From the NCBI GenBank assembly GCA_020852835.1, contig JADZAC010000012.1:1-58498 (forward strand): 58,498 nucleotides of DNA, read 5' to 3'. How positions within the stretch are numbered: position 1 is the stretch's first letter; each line of letters begins with the position of its first letter. The stretch is from Flavobacteriales bacterium. Its GTDB lineage: Bacteria > Bacteroidota > Bacteroidia > Flavobacteriales_F > PHOS-HE28. The position numbers were made by a program, and so were the translations under genes. The notes beneath the pieces are model-generated. The model saw only the letters and a program-made list of their open reading frames with translations. It was not told where the DNA came from and made no database searches. Below, one piece after another: positions 28,101 to 35,430 of this stretch.

Positions 28101-28624
28101 TTCAGCTCCAGGTTCATGGTGCTGTTCACCGACAGGTCCTGGTTGTTGCCGAAGAGGATACCGCGTGATATGCTGCCGCGCTTGTCCAACCCGCCCATGC
28201 CGAAAAGTTCGCCCGGTTCCTTGGGCGGCACATACTTGAACGGGTCCGTCCGATCACCGGAAGGCCTTAGCAGCAGCTCCGGGTCCTTGTGCCGGTAAAC
28301 CCCGCCCAGCAACAAAGGCAAGCGGCGGTAGCGTGCCGTCAACGTATCCGAAGGGGTGTCCGCTGTGCGCATCAGCAACCCCCGGAACGGGTCTAAACGG
28401 TATTGTCCGGGGGAGACCTCCCCACTGTCCGACCACAGGCTGAACGATCCCGGGGCGATGCTCAAGGTATCCAGCACCAGCGTATCACGGTCTAGCACCA
28501 CCCGGCGCACGGTACGGGTGTCCTGGGCACACAACTGCAGCACGCTGCCCGCCAATGCGAGCAGCACGGCCCACCACCGGCGGGAGGCGGGCAAGGAGAG
28601 GACCGGGGACCACACAATCACCAA
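25130..28624 (-). CDS. Large predicted outer-membrane beta-barrel protein (SprA-like features), function unknown
   Basis: The 1164-residue protein has a signal peptide (WWAVLLALAGSVLQLCAQ). Its N-terminal third has blocks such as KRGSISRGILFGNNQDLSVNST, QVQASITDNNIPIQAGGNT and DYVIDYNAGTITFTAKRPITKDSRI, and the last of these recalls elements of the T9SS translocon SprA. The remaining two thirds alternate short polar and hydrophobic strands, and the chain ends in GGAQVRAFF, a terminal Phe as expected for BAM-inserted barrels. It is about half the size of SprA, so I do not call it SprA. No ATG is available at the 5' end; starts at TTG 28624, GTG 28621 or a nearby GTG are possible. Confidence 0.72.
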   Translation of the reverse strand: MVIVWSPVLSLPASRRWWAVLLALAGSVLQLCAQDTRTVRRVVLDRDTLVLDTLSIAPGSFSLWSDSGEVSPGQYRLDPFRGLLMRTADTPSDTLTARYRRLPLLLGGVYRHKDPELLLRPSGDRTDPFKYVPPKEPGELFGMGGLDKRGSISRGILFGNNQDLSVNSTMNLELNGHLTDKIQVQASITDNNIPIQAGGNTLELQDFDRVFIRLFDERQELVAGDLVLHRPKSHFLNYYKKTKGISYGTKLGSTDGVHGQLGLSAAISKGSFARNQLQGLEGIQGPYRLSAPGGGTFIIVLSGTEQVYVDGVQLVRGMDHDYVIDYNAGTITFTAKRPITKDSRITVEFQYSDKNYARSLVQAGQELAWGGTTLRLNLYSEQDHKGQSLQQALTDPEKQALAAAGDDPLQAVVPGSDSVAYSADEVLYARVDSLGWSPVYRYSTDPDSARFRVVFSPVGAGQGDYVQQEFTPNGRVFRWLAPDTVNGAIVHRGDQAPVRVLVPPRHKRMFTLGAEQILSPRSKAWGEVAVSNEDLNTFSTLDDGDNTGMAVRIGAAHTIPLAAADTTKRLVLGTENEWRTGDLSVVERYRPVEFERDWNLAGVVQEGDQALASVSAGVINGGLGRVDLTGSVFHINQRYDGFRQALAGKMRMGQFDAALDGSVLRTEAGDNGSGFLRNKALVSRRFKGFTLGLADDLEVNRFRSDSLGQLLPGSYAYHQWEAFIQSPDTAKAKFRLAAGQRADEAFRSGALAASTEATNYSASMDLGGGKVRKLATTFTFRQLQVVDSTLTAQRAEDTYLARVDHGHSVWKGALAWDLFYEFGSGLEQRQEYIYVQVPAGQGAYVWLDYNGDGVKDLNEFEAAPFSYEADYIRVFVQSNEMVRVYSNQLSASGELRPAAVWREVGGVRGFLAKWNNLFSFRSDRKTASADPGDAANPLLLDPADSLLIALNSSLRNTVYFDRSSRTWSADHTYQSDRGKSLLLNGFDTRVRESQLVHLRWNAFSRWTLEAEASAGRSTSSSDLLSGRNYAIAERSAAPKLTWQPGTRMRGTVRFKYTDKHNQAELGGERALLRDLGLEYRLNVPDKGSVQVTGNLVEISYNGAVDSSLGTEMLGGLKPGTNITWSLGLQRRISDHLQVDLTYNGRSSPGTPTVHVGGAQVRAFF

Positions 28625-28800
28625 GGGAAATAGTACGCACCAATAGGGTTGAAAATTATTGCTTGGGCGCGGTTGTGATGCGCATGTCGCTGCCCATGGC
28701 CTCCGGGGGCAACGGCAGCGGTATGAGCGGTGGCCTGTTGGAAACCTGCCGATCCCTCCCCGGACCAGTGGAACCCGTCCGGGTAGATTTGGCCAACGTC

Positions 28801-30528
28801 ATGCGCCATCTGCTCCTTATTGCGGCTTGCGCCGCCATGTTGACGACGGGTTGTGGTTCCTCCGCGGAGCCCATGCATGGCCCGGGCAGCGTGTATGGTG
28901 GGGTGTTCAACTTCAACCAGACCCAGTTGGTGCGCAGCCTCTTCCCGCTGTCCATCACCTTCGCTTCCGAACAGCACATCGCCCTGCTGGTGTACGAAGG
29001 GCTGGTGCGCTTCAATTCCAAGGACCTCAAGGTGGAGCCCGGCTTGGCCGGATCTTGGGAGGTGGACCCGGCCCATACCAAATACACCTTCCACCTTCGG
29101 GAAGGCGTGCGCTTCCATGACGACCCGGTCTTTCCGGACGGCGTGGGTCGCGAGCTGACCGCCTCTGATGTAGTGCACTGCCTCACCAAGCTCTGCGAGA
29201 AGGGCGTGGGCGATGGCATGTTCTGGGTGTTGCAGGAAAAGGTGGAAGGCGCGGATGCCTACCATCAGTCGGGTGCAACCAACGGCCAGATCAGCGGCAT
29301 CCAAGCGCTGGACGACCGTACGGTGCGGATCACCTTGGTGCGCCCATTCCCGAACTTCCTGCAGAGCTTGGCCGTGGCCGGTTGTGCGATATGGCCGCGT
29401 GAACTGCCCGAGACCTATGGCAGCGACCTGCTCACCCATGCCATTGGCACCGGCCCCTTTCGCATGGTAGCGGCCCGCCCGGGGGAGGCCATCGTGCTGG
29501 AGCGCAACCCCAACTACTGGGGGCGCGACGAAGAAGGCCGGCAGCTGCCCTATTTGGATGCCGTGCGCATCACCTTGGACCCGGACAAGGAAAAGGAGGT
29601 GGCCGCCTTCCTTGCCGGTCGGCTGAGCATGGTCAATGAGCTATCGCCCGAAACCGCGCACTTGCTGGCCGATTCCATCGACACGGCCACGGGCCGACGG
29701 CGCTTCAATCTCCAAGCCACCCCGGCCTTGGCCACACAGTACTATTGTTTCAACCTGGCCAAACCACCCTTCAGCGATGCCCGCGTGCGCCGCGCCTTCG
29801 CCATGGCCTTGAACCGCCAAATGCTTGTGGACAGCGTGATGTACGGCCTTGCCGTGCCGGCGGCACACGGCATGGTCGCACCGGGTTTGGCCGATTACCC
29901 CTATGATATGGTGGCAGGAACACCCTACGACCCTGAGGGCGCGCGGCGATTGTTGGCCGAGGCCGGCTATCCCGGGGGCCAAGGATTCCCGCGGGTCCAG
30001 CTGCAGGTGGACAACAGCGGGTTCGGTTATCGCCGCGTGGCCAGCATGGCCCAGGAAATGCTGGGCCGGGAACTCGGTGTGGCCGTAACGGTGAGCACCG
30101 TACCGAGCAAGGTGTACTACGAGCGCATTGAACACGGTGAGGCCGTCTTTTGGCGTGAAGGCTGGGTGGCGGACCTGCCCGATGCAGAAAACTTCCTCGC
30201 CCTGCTCTACGGAAAAAATGCCGTTGCCGACACCTCGGAAGTTTCCGTATTCAACACCACCCGGTACGCCAGTCCCGGCTTCGATGAGCATTTTACCAAG
30301 GCACGTTCCACGGACGATGGCGCCCAGCGCCTGTCATACCTGGCCCGGGCCGATCAGATCGCCATGCACGATGTTCCCGTGATGCCGCTCTACCATGAAC
30401 GTTACGTCATGCTCGTGGATCCCCGTGTGATCGGCTTGCACATCAATGCCATGGAACTGTTGGACCTCCGCCTGGTGCACTTCAGTCCAACCACGGCTCA
30501 ATCCAGCGCGGCCGACACCATTTCATAG
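28801..30528 (+). CDS. ABC transporter substrate-binding lipoprotein, peptide/nickel type (SBP family 5)
   Basis: The 575-residue protein has a lipoprotein signal with lipobox LTTGC (C18). The family 5 architecture follows: EQHIALLVYEGLVRFNSKDLKVEPGLAGSWEVD, KYTFHLREGVRFHDD, ASDVVHCL, GTGPFRMV, LERNPNYWG, and DARVRRAFAMALNRQMLVDS. Such proteins capture oligopeptides and deliver them to an inner-membrane ABC permease. No permease or ATPase genes are nearby, so its partner is elsewhere or it acts alone. The ATG at 28801 is chosen because it gives a good lipoprotein signal. Its 3' end overlaps the convergent next gene by 31 bp. Confidence 0.9.
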   Translation: MRHLLLIAACAAMLTTGCGSSAEPMHGPGSVYGGVFNFNQTQLVRSLFPLSITFASEQHIALLVYEGLVRFNSKDLKVEPGLAGSWEVDPAHTKYTFHLREGVRFHDDPVFPDGVGRELTASDVVHCLTKLCEKGVGDGMFWVLQEKVEGADAYHQSGATNGQISGIQALDDRTVRITLVRPFPNFLQSLAVAGCAIWPRELPETYGSDLLTHAIGTGPFRMVAARPGEAIVLERNPNYWGRDEEGRQLPYLDAVRITLDPDKEKEVAAFLAGRLSMVNELSPETAHLLADSIDTATGRRRFNLQATPALATQYYCFNLAKPPFSDARVRRAFAMALNRQMLVDSVMYGLAVPAAHGMVAPGLADYPYDMVAGTPYDPEGARRLLAEAGYPGGQGFPRVQLQVDNSGFGYRRVASMAQEMLGRELGVAVTVSTVPSKVYYERIEHGEAVFWREGWVADLPDAENFLALLYGKNAVADTSEVSVFNTTRYASPGFDEHFTKARSTDDGAQRLSYLARADQIAMHDVPVMPLYHERYVMLVDPRVIGLHINAMELLDLRLVHFSPTTAQSSAADTIS

Positions 30529-31265
30529 GTGATCCGTTTGGCCAGGGGCAGGAATGTTTCGATGCGGGGCAGCGTGATGTCGGCTTCAAATGCGAACAAG
30601 GCCGGGTTGGGCAGGGGTCCGCAACGGGCCAGCTCCGCCTTGATGTGCCCATAAGTCCTGGTCAGGCTGAGGGTCCATGTATCGAAATACCGGGTTCGCA
30701 CGTGGCGATGCGGGTCGGCTCCCTGGGCCTCTTGCACCAAAGGCAGCGAATAGGCGTAGATCAGCGCATCATTCCGCTGGCGCAGCAGCAGCCAGCCTTC
30801 CCGCACATCCAACGGAAGCACGCCCACGGGTTCAACACGGATATGGCCCTTGAACTCGTTGCGCAGTTCCTGCCCCCGGTCGCGGGTAAGCACCAACGGG
30901 GCCAAGGCCCTTTCCAGGGCGCGTTGCACCTGCTCCCAGTATGCCGGTACCGGCCGTGGCCTGCGTAGCAAGGCCCGGTGAGCAAGGTCCAAGCCCACCA
31001 CCTCCGAAGGCATCCGCTCGGTCATGGCATCCGCACGCTCGGCCAAGGTGCGCAATTGGCCAATGCGTTTGTCCAACTCGTCCAACCAGGGGAAAAGTTT
31101 GCTCTCCCGATAGTTGGCATCCACCCGCTGCAGGTAGGCCAACAAGCGATAGTCCTCCAGTTCGCCGTCCAGGGTGGCGGTAACGATCCGGTCCGTGTCG
31201 GGCCCGGTCCAGCTTAGCGGCTCCATGGCAAACAGGCAAACGTGCTGTTCATAAAAAGGTTGCAC
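30498..31265 (-). CDS. Conserved hypothetical protein
   Basis: I do not recognise a named domain. The protein is 255 residues from a GTG at 31265 or 242 residues from an ATG at 31226. The GTG version begins with FYEQHVCLFAMEPLSWTGPD, which looks coding, so I keep it. The protein is soluble, without signal peptide or membrane helices, mixed alpha/beta, and rich in Arg and Leu. Well-formed blocks include GHIRVEPVGVLPLDVREGWLLLR and PNPALFAFEADITLPRIETFLPLAKR. Its 3' end overlaps the end of the peptide-binding lipoprotein gene on the other strand by 31 bp. Confidence 0.72.
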   Translation of the reverse strand: MQPFYEQHVCLFAMEPLSWTGPDTDRIVTATLDGELEDYRLLAYLQRVDANYRESKLFPWLDELDKRIGQLRTLAERADAMTERMPSEVVGLDLAHRALLRRPRPVPAYWEQVQRALERALAPLVLTRDRGQELRNEFKGHIRVEPVGVLPLDVREGWLLLRQRNDALIYAYSLPLVQEAQGADPHRHVRTRYFDTWTLSLTRTYGHIKAELARCGPLPNPALFAFEADITLPRIETFLPLAKRITYEMVSAALD

Positions 31266-31326
31266 CGCCGCCTGCCTATAGGCAGCGAAGGGCCAATTTT
31301 GATGCGACCATCCGTAAAGTTATACC

Positions 31327-32280
31327 ATGACGCGCAACCGTACCATCGTTCTTCCATTGCTCACCGTGGCCGCACTGGCCGCTTGTGTACCGGCGCGCAA
31401 GTACGAAGAGCTCAATGAGCGCTACAAGGCCATGCAGGCCAGTGAAAGCGCGGCGCTGGCCAAGGCCCAGCAAGCCGATGCCAGCCTCAAGGACCAACAG
31501 GTCACCTTGGAAGACCTACGCCGCCGCAAGGAAATGCTGGAGCGCGATACCCTCACCTTGGGAACCAGTCTGCGCAGCATGACCATGCAGTACGACAAGA
31601 TCAACCAGCTTAACAATGAGCTGTTGAGCAAATACAATGCGCTCGTTTCCGGCGGCAATGCCGAAAACAGGAAGCTGCTCACCGACCTGGAGGCAAATCG
31701 CCTGAAGCTGCAGAACAAGGAAGACTCCCTGTCCGTGCTTGCCGGATCACTGCGCGACCGCGAAGCCAAATTGGCCGGCCTGCAAGCCGAACTCGAGAAA
31801 AAAGACCAGGCCATGCAGGCCCTCAAGGATCGTGTAAGCCAGGCCCTCACCGGTTTCGAGGGCAAGGGCCTCACCGTTACGCAGCGCAACGGGCAGATCT
31901 ACGTGAGCCTGGAAAACCAACTGCTCTTCCCCAGCGGCAGTACCGTGGTGGACAAGAAGGGCCGTGAAGCCCTCTCCAACCTGGCCAAGGCGGTGGAAAA
32001 CGAGAAGGACATCAACATCATGGTGGAAGGCCATACGGATACCGACAAAGTGCTGGGTGGCGGGGCCTACAAGGACAATTGGGACCTGAGCGTGTTGCGG
32101 GCCACCAGCGTGGTGCGGATCCTGCTGGAGAGCGCCAAGATCACCCCCCTGCGCATTACTGCCGCGGGCAAGGGCGAATACCAGCCCGCAGACCCCACTG
32201 ACAAGGCGAAGAACAGGCGCATTGAGGTCATCCTCGCCCCGGACCTCAAGCAGCTTTACGAACTGGTGAAGGAGCACTGA
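31327..32280 (+). CDS. OmpA-family peptidoglycan-binding lipoprotein with coiled-coil stalk
   Basis: The 317-residue protein has a lipobox (ALAAC, C20), a long coiled coil (about residues 25-180) and a C-terminal OmpA domain. The OmpA core reads LLFPSGSTVVDKKGREALSNLAKAVEN, then VEGHTDTDKV, NWDLSVLRATSVVRIL, and KAKNRRIEVIL. This domain binds the diaminopimelate of peptidoglycan and so tethers the outer membrane to the wall. A Crp-type regulator gene follows 45 bp downstream. Confidence 0.93.
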   Translation: MTRNRTIVLPLLTVAALAACVPARKYEELNERYKAMQASESAALAKAQQADASLKDQQVTLEDLRRRKEMLERDTLTLGTSLRSMTMQYDKINQLNNELLSKYNALVSGGNAENRKLLTDLEANRLKLQNKEDSLSVLAGSLRDREAKLAGLQAELEKKDQAMQALKDRVSQALTGFEGKGLTVTQRNGQIYVSLENQLLFPSGSTVVDKKGREALSNLAKAVENEKDINIMVEGHTDTDKVLGGGAYKDNWDLSVLRATSVVRILLESAKITPLRITAAGKGEYQPADPTDKAKNRRIEVILAPDLKQLYELVKEH

Positions 32281-32325
32281 GGGAGGCCGCAGTGCCACCG
32301 CGGCACAAGGCCCATCTCCCATCCC

Positions 32326-32892
32326 ATGGAACTGGTGCGCCACACCATTGGCCGCTATGTGCAGCCCACCGAAGCCGAGTGGGCGCGGATATTGCCCTGC
32401 TGGCGTGAGTTTGTCTTCAGCCGGGGCGCTGTCGTTTCCGCCGTGGGGCGGATCGAACAGAATTTCTACATTGTGAAGAGCGGCGTCCAACGGCTCTCCT
32501 TCCCATTCGACGGCAAGGACATCTGCGTGGGCTTCGCCTACAATGGCAGCTGGTCTGGCGAATATGCCTCGTTCGTGACCCGCACCCCGGCACGGTTTGA
32601 GGTGGCCGCCGTTACGGACAGCGAGCTGTTGGGCATCGGTTACAGCGACCTCCAGCAACTGTACAGCGAGCTCGGGATCATGGAACGTTTCGGGCGCCTG
32701 ATCCTGGAGGAACTATTGGCCGGGCGGGCCGCCCGAGAGGTGGAGCAGCTCAGCCTGAGTGCCGAAGAACGTTATGAGCGCCTGTTGAAGCGCAGTCCGC
32801 AGCTGTTGCAATTGGTGCCCCAAAAGGACATTGCCAGTTACCTGCGCATGACCCCGGAAACGTTCAGCCGATTGCGGCGCAAGCGGTGGTAG
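32326..32892 (+). CDS. Crp/Fnr family transcriptional regulator
   Basis: The 188-residue protein has an N-terminal cyclic-nucleotide-binding-like beta-roll (FSRGAVVSAVGRIEQNFYIVKSGVQRLSF ... GSWSGEYASFVTRTPA), a dimerisation helix, and a short C-terminal helix-turn-helix (VPQKDIASYLRMTPETFSRLRRKRW). The phosphate-binding RxAxx signature of true cAMP binders is not obvious, so the ligand is unknown. It may act on the DinB or chromate transporter genes just downstream, but nothing in the sequence proves that. Confidence 0.9.
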   Translation: MELVRHTIGRYVQPTEAEWARILPCWREFVFSRGAVVSAVGRIEQNFYIVKSGVQRLSFPFDGKDICVGFAYNGSWSGEYASFVTRTPARFEVAAVTDSELLGIGYSDLQQLYSELGIMERFGRLILEELLAGRAAREVEQLSLSAEERYERLLKRSPQLLQLVPQKDIASYLRMTPETFSRLRRKRW

Positions 32893-32946
32893 CTGTTCTT
32901 GATCTCCATCAAGTTCCCGCCACCGCAAGGCCGGTTTCTTTGCGGC

Positions 32947-33510
32947 ATGAACACTGCACTCATGCTTGACGCACTTGCCGACAAGGTGCACAGGCAACGC
33001 GCGCGCGCCATGGAGATCGCCAACCTGCCGGCCGAACAGTTGCTGCACCGGCCTGCTCCCGGAGCATGGAACACCTTGGAGGTCATGGAGCACATCAACC
33101 TCAGCAGCAGCATGTATGTGCGCGGGCTCGAGGCCGTGTTCAGGCGTGATGCCGCAAAGTACCGGCCTAACACCGCGTTCAAGCCCGGATACCTGGGCAA
33201 TTGGTTCACCCAGGGGTTGCAGCCCGGCGCTGATGGGGGGATCCGGTGGAAGATGCGCACCCTCAAGCACTTCGATCCCGCTCGTCAGCATGGTGCTTCC
33301 CTTGAAAGCATCGGCAAATTCATCGAACTCTGCAACCGGCTCTTGGCCCTGCTGGAACAAGCACACCATACCGACCTCAACAAAATGCGCGTGGCCAGCA
33401 GCTTGGGGCCCATCATCCGTTTCAAGGCCGGTGATGCCCTGCGTTTCCCCGTGGCCCACCAGGAACGCCATTTCCTACAGATCGAACGCATGCTGAGCCT
33501 TGTGAAATAG
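32947..33510 (+). CDS. DinB-like four-helix-bundle protein
   Basis: The 187-residue cytoplasmic protein carries the DinB/YfiT pattern: LLHRPAPGAWNTLEVMEHINLSSS with a metal-type His, and a C-terminal HQERHFLQIERM with two more His residues. These would form the three-His metal site. DinB family members include thiol-dependent transferases; the substrate here cannot be read. The ATG at 32947 follows a TTCTTTGC box and is 54 bp after the Crp-type gene. Confidence 0.87.
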   Translation: MNTALMLDALADKVHRQRARAMEIANLPAEQLLHRPAPGAWNTLEVMEHINLSSSMYVRGLEAVFRRDAAKYRPNTAFKPGYLGNWFTQGLQPGADGGIRWKMRTLKHFDPARQHGASLESIGKFIELCNRLLALLEQAHHTDLNKMRVASSLGPIIRFKAGDALRFPVAHQERHFLQIERMLSLVK

Positions 33511-33632
33511 GCACCCGTACACATATCATCGCATCTACTATTTTCTTCCGGATCATGCATCCGGCACTTCCTGTCCGTTAATTTTCCGACGTGCAGGCCG
33601 CCTTGCCGCCACTCCGCGGCACCAACTTCCAA

Positions 33633-34778
33633 ATGACAACACGACCGGCCTACACCCTCGCCGCCCTGGCCCGCTATTTCCTGCGCTTGGGCACCATCGG
33701 GTTCGGCGGTCCGGTTGCATTGGTCGGCTACATGCACCGGGATTTGGTGGAAACCCGCAGATGGATCACCGAGGATGATTACCGGGAGGGCTTGGCGCTA
33801 TCGCAGCTCGCACCCGGCCCGCTGGCAGCGCAACTGTCCATCTACTTAGGGTTCGTGCACTACCGCATCCTCGGGGCAACCGTGGCCGGTCTGGCCTTTG
33901 TGCTGCCATCGTTCCTCATGGTGCTGGCCATTGGTGCGGCCTATGTGCACTTCGGCGGGCTCCCGTGGATGCAAGCCGTGATCTATGGCGTAGGCGCTGC
34001 GGTCATCGGCATCATCGCCATCAGCAGCTACAAGCTGACCAAGAAAACCGTCGGCAAGGACCGCCTCATGGGGTCCATATTCCTGCTGCTGGCCGCCACA
34101 ACCTTCATAACCGAGAAGGAGATCATTGGGCTGATCCTCCTTTCCGGTGTGGTGGTGTGGATGATGCGGTCGCCGCCGCGCTTTGTCCGATCTGCAGGGG
34201 CGTGGGCACCCTTGCCACTGTCCGTACTGGCAATGGGCGCTGCTACCACTTCCGGCAAATTGGGGCAGATCGCTTGGTTCTTTTCCAAGGCCGGCGCCTT
34301 TGTATTCGGCAGCGGTCTGGCCATTGTGCCCTTTCTGTACGGAGGCGTAGTGAAGGAACACCAGTGGCTCACCGAGCAGCAGTTCCTGGATGCCGTGGCC
34401 GTGGCCATGATCACACCGGGGCCAGTGGTCATCACCGTCGGCTTCATCGGCTATTTGGTGGCCGGATTGCCAGGGGCTTGTGTGGCTGCGGCCGCCACCT
34501 TCCTTCCTTGCTATTTGTTCACCGTCATTCCCGCGCCCTACTTCAAGAAATACGGCAAACACCCGGCCATCAAGGCATTTGTGGACGGCGTGACCGCAGC
34601 GGCGGTCGGGGCCATTGCCGGAGCGGTTTGCGTATTGGCACAACGGCAGTTCACCGATTGGATCTCCGTGCTGTTTGCCCTGCTCACCGTGGGCGCCCTG
34701 CTGAAATTCAAGAAGCTTCCCGAGCCGGTGATCATCCTTGCGGCCGGACTGGCAGGCTTGCTGATCAAAGCGCTATAA
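33633..34778 (+). CDS. chrA: Chromate transporter (ChrA, CHR family), two-domain form
   Basis: CHR proteins export chromate. The 381-residue membrane protein has two homologous halves: LGTIGFGGPVALVGYMHRDLV with LALSQLAPGPLAAQLSIYLGF in the first, and FVFGSGLAIVPFLYGGVVKEHQWL with AVAVAMITPGPVVITVGFIGYLVAG in the second. About ten hydrophobic segments are visible. The ATG at 33633 is preferred to an in-frame GTG at 33591. A hairpin lies after the stop, between this gene and convergent ssb. Confidence 0.93.
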   Translation: MTTRPAYTLAALARYFLRLGTIGFGGPVALVGYMHRDLVETRRWITEDDYREGLALSQLAPGPLAAQLSIYLGFVHYRILGATVAGLAFVLPSFLMVLAIGAAYVHFGGLPWMQAVIYGVGAAVIGIIAISSYKLTKKTVGKDRLMGSIFLLLAATTFITEKEIIGLILLSGVVVWMMRSPPRFVRSAGAWAPLPLSVLAMGAATTSGKLGQIAWFFSKAGAFVFGSGLAIVPFLYGGVVKEHQWLTEQQFLDAVAVAMITPGPVVITVGFIGYLVAGLPGACVAAAATFLPCYLFTVIPAPYFKKYGKHPAIKAFVDGVTAAAVGAIAGAVCVLAQRQFTDWISVLFALLTVGALLKFKKLPEPVIILAAGLAGLLIKAL

Positions 34779-34799
34779 CGGGCAGGGCCCGTATGCAAA

Positions 34800-34827
34800 G
34801 CGGGCCCCAGCTGTTGCCGGGGCCCGC
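34800..34827. terminator. Bidirectional hairpin between chrA and ssb
   Basis: GCGGGCCCC (34800-34808) pairs exactly with GGGGCCCGC (34819-34827) around a 10-base loop. It lies 21 bp after the chrA stop and 22 bp before the ssb stop on the other strand. Confidence 0.65.
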
Positions 34828-34849
34828 AATGGCCGGTTCCGGAGGGGGG

Positions 34850-35215
34850 TCAGGCCGCTTCAACAACCGCAGCTCCTTCCACCACCTTGAATGCGTTCAT
34901 CACCACTTCCGTGGAATAGCGCTTTTGCCCGTCCTTGCCCTCATAGCTGCGGTGCACCAACCGGCCTTCCAGGGAAATTCGACTGCCTTTGTGCAATTGC
35001 TCCGCAACCTGCTCTGCCAGGCGGCCCCAGGCCACAATGCCGTGCCATTGGGTATCCTCCTTGAACTGCCCTTCGCCATAAGCGAAACGTTCATTGGTGG
35101 CCACACTGAAGCGCGCCATCCGCTTGCCCCCGTCAAAGGCACGCAGTTCGGGGTCCTTGCCCAGGTTGCCCATCAGTTGTACGCGGTTCCGGATCAGTTT
35201 TTCATTGGTTTCCAT
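34850..35215 (-). CDS. ssb: Single-stranded DNA-binding protein
   Basis: The 121-residue OB-fold protein shows the SSB pattern: NRVQLMGNLGKDPELRAFDGGKRMARFSVATNE, DTQWHGIVAWGRLAEQVAEQLHKGSRISLEGRL, and DGQKRYSTEVVMNAFKVVE. It ends in EGAAVVEAA. The usual disordered tail and acidic DDDIPF-type tip, which recruit repair and replication partners, are missing. A genome with this short form would be expected to have a longer SSB elsewhere. It is divergent from the universal stress gene. Confidence 0.93.
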   Translation of the reverse strand: METNEKLIRNRVQLMGNLGKDPELRAFDGGKRMARFSVATNERFAYGEGQFKEDTQWHGIVAWGRLAEQVAEQLHKGSRISLEGRLVHRSYEGKDGQKRYSTEVVMNAFKVVEGAAVVEAA

Positions 35216-35328
35216 CGTCTGTTGGTTTTAGGGGGTTCATCGGGGCCCGTGTTTGTTCGGGCCGCTGCAAACATTCAACTCCTGTCAATCCCTATTCGGC
35301 CAGTAGGCGTTTATAGGCGTTCATAAGC

Positions 35329-35348
35329 GTTGGCAACCGTTTGCCAAC
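35329..35348. promoter_or_regulatory. Palindrome GTTGGCAA-N4-TTGCCAAC in the ssb/usp intergenic region
   Basis: A perfect 8-bp dyad with a 4-base spacer, 83 bp upstream of the universal stress ATG and 113 bp upstream of ssb. Just to its left, AGGCGTTTATAGGCGTTCATAAGCGTT is a threefold degenerate direct repeat. The layout looks like an operator for a dimeric regulator. Confidence 0.5.
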
Positions 35349-35368
35349 CGGAAGACACCGGTACACGC

Positions 35369-35397
35369 GGCAGGCCGCTTGCGGGCAGCGGCCTGCC
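35369..35397 (+). promoter_or_regulatory. Hairpin abutting a TATCTTAG box upstream of the universal stress gene
   Basis: GGCAGGCCGCT (35369-35379) pairs exactly with AGCGGCCTGCC (35387-35397) and is followed immediately by TATCTTAG (35398-35405), a possible -7 box 26 bp before the ATG. The dyad covers the space between -33 and -7, so it may be an operator rather than an RNA structure. Confidence 0.4.
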
Positions 35398-35430
35398 TAT
35401 CTTAGCAGCCACACTTCAGCCAGCGACCCC

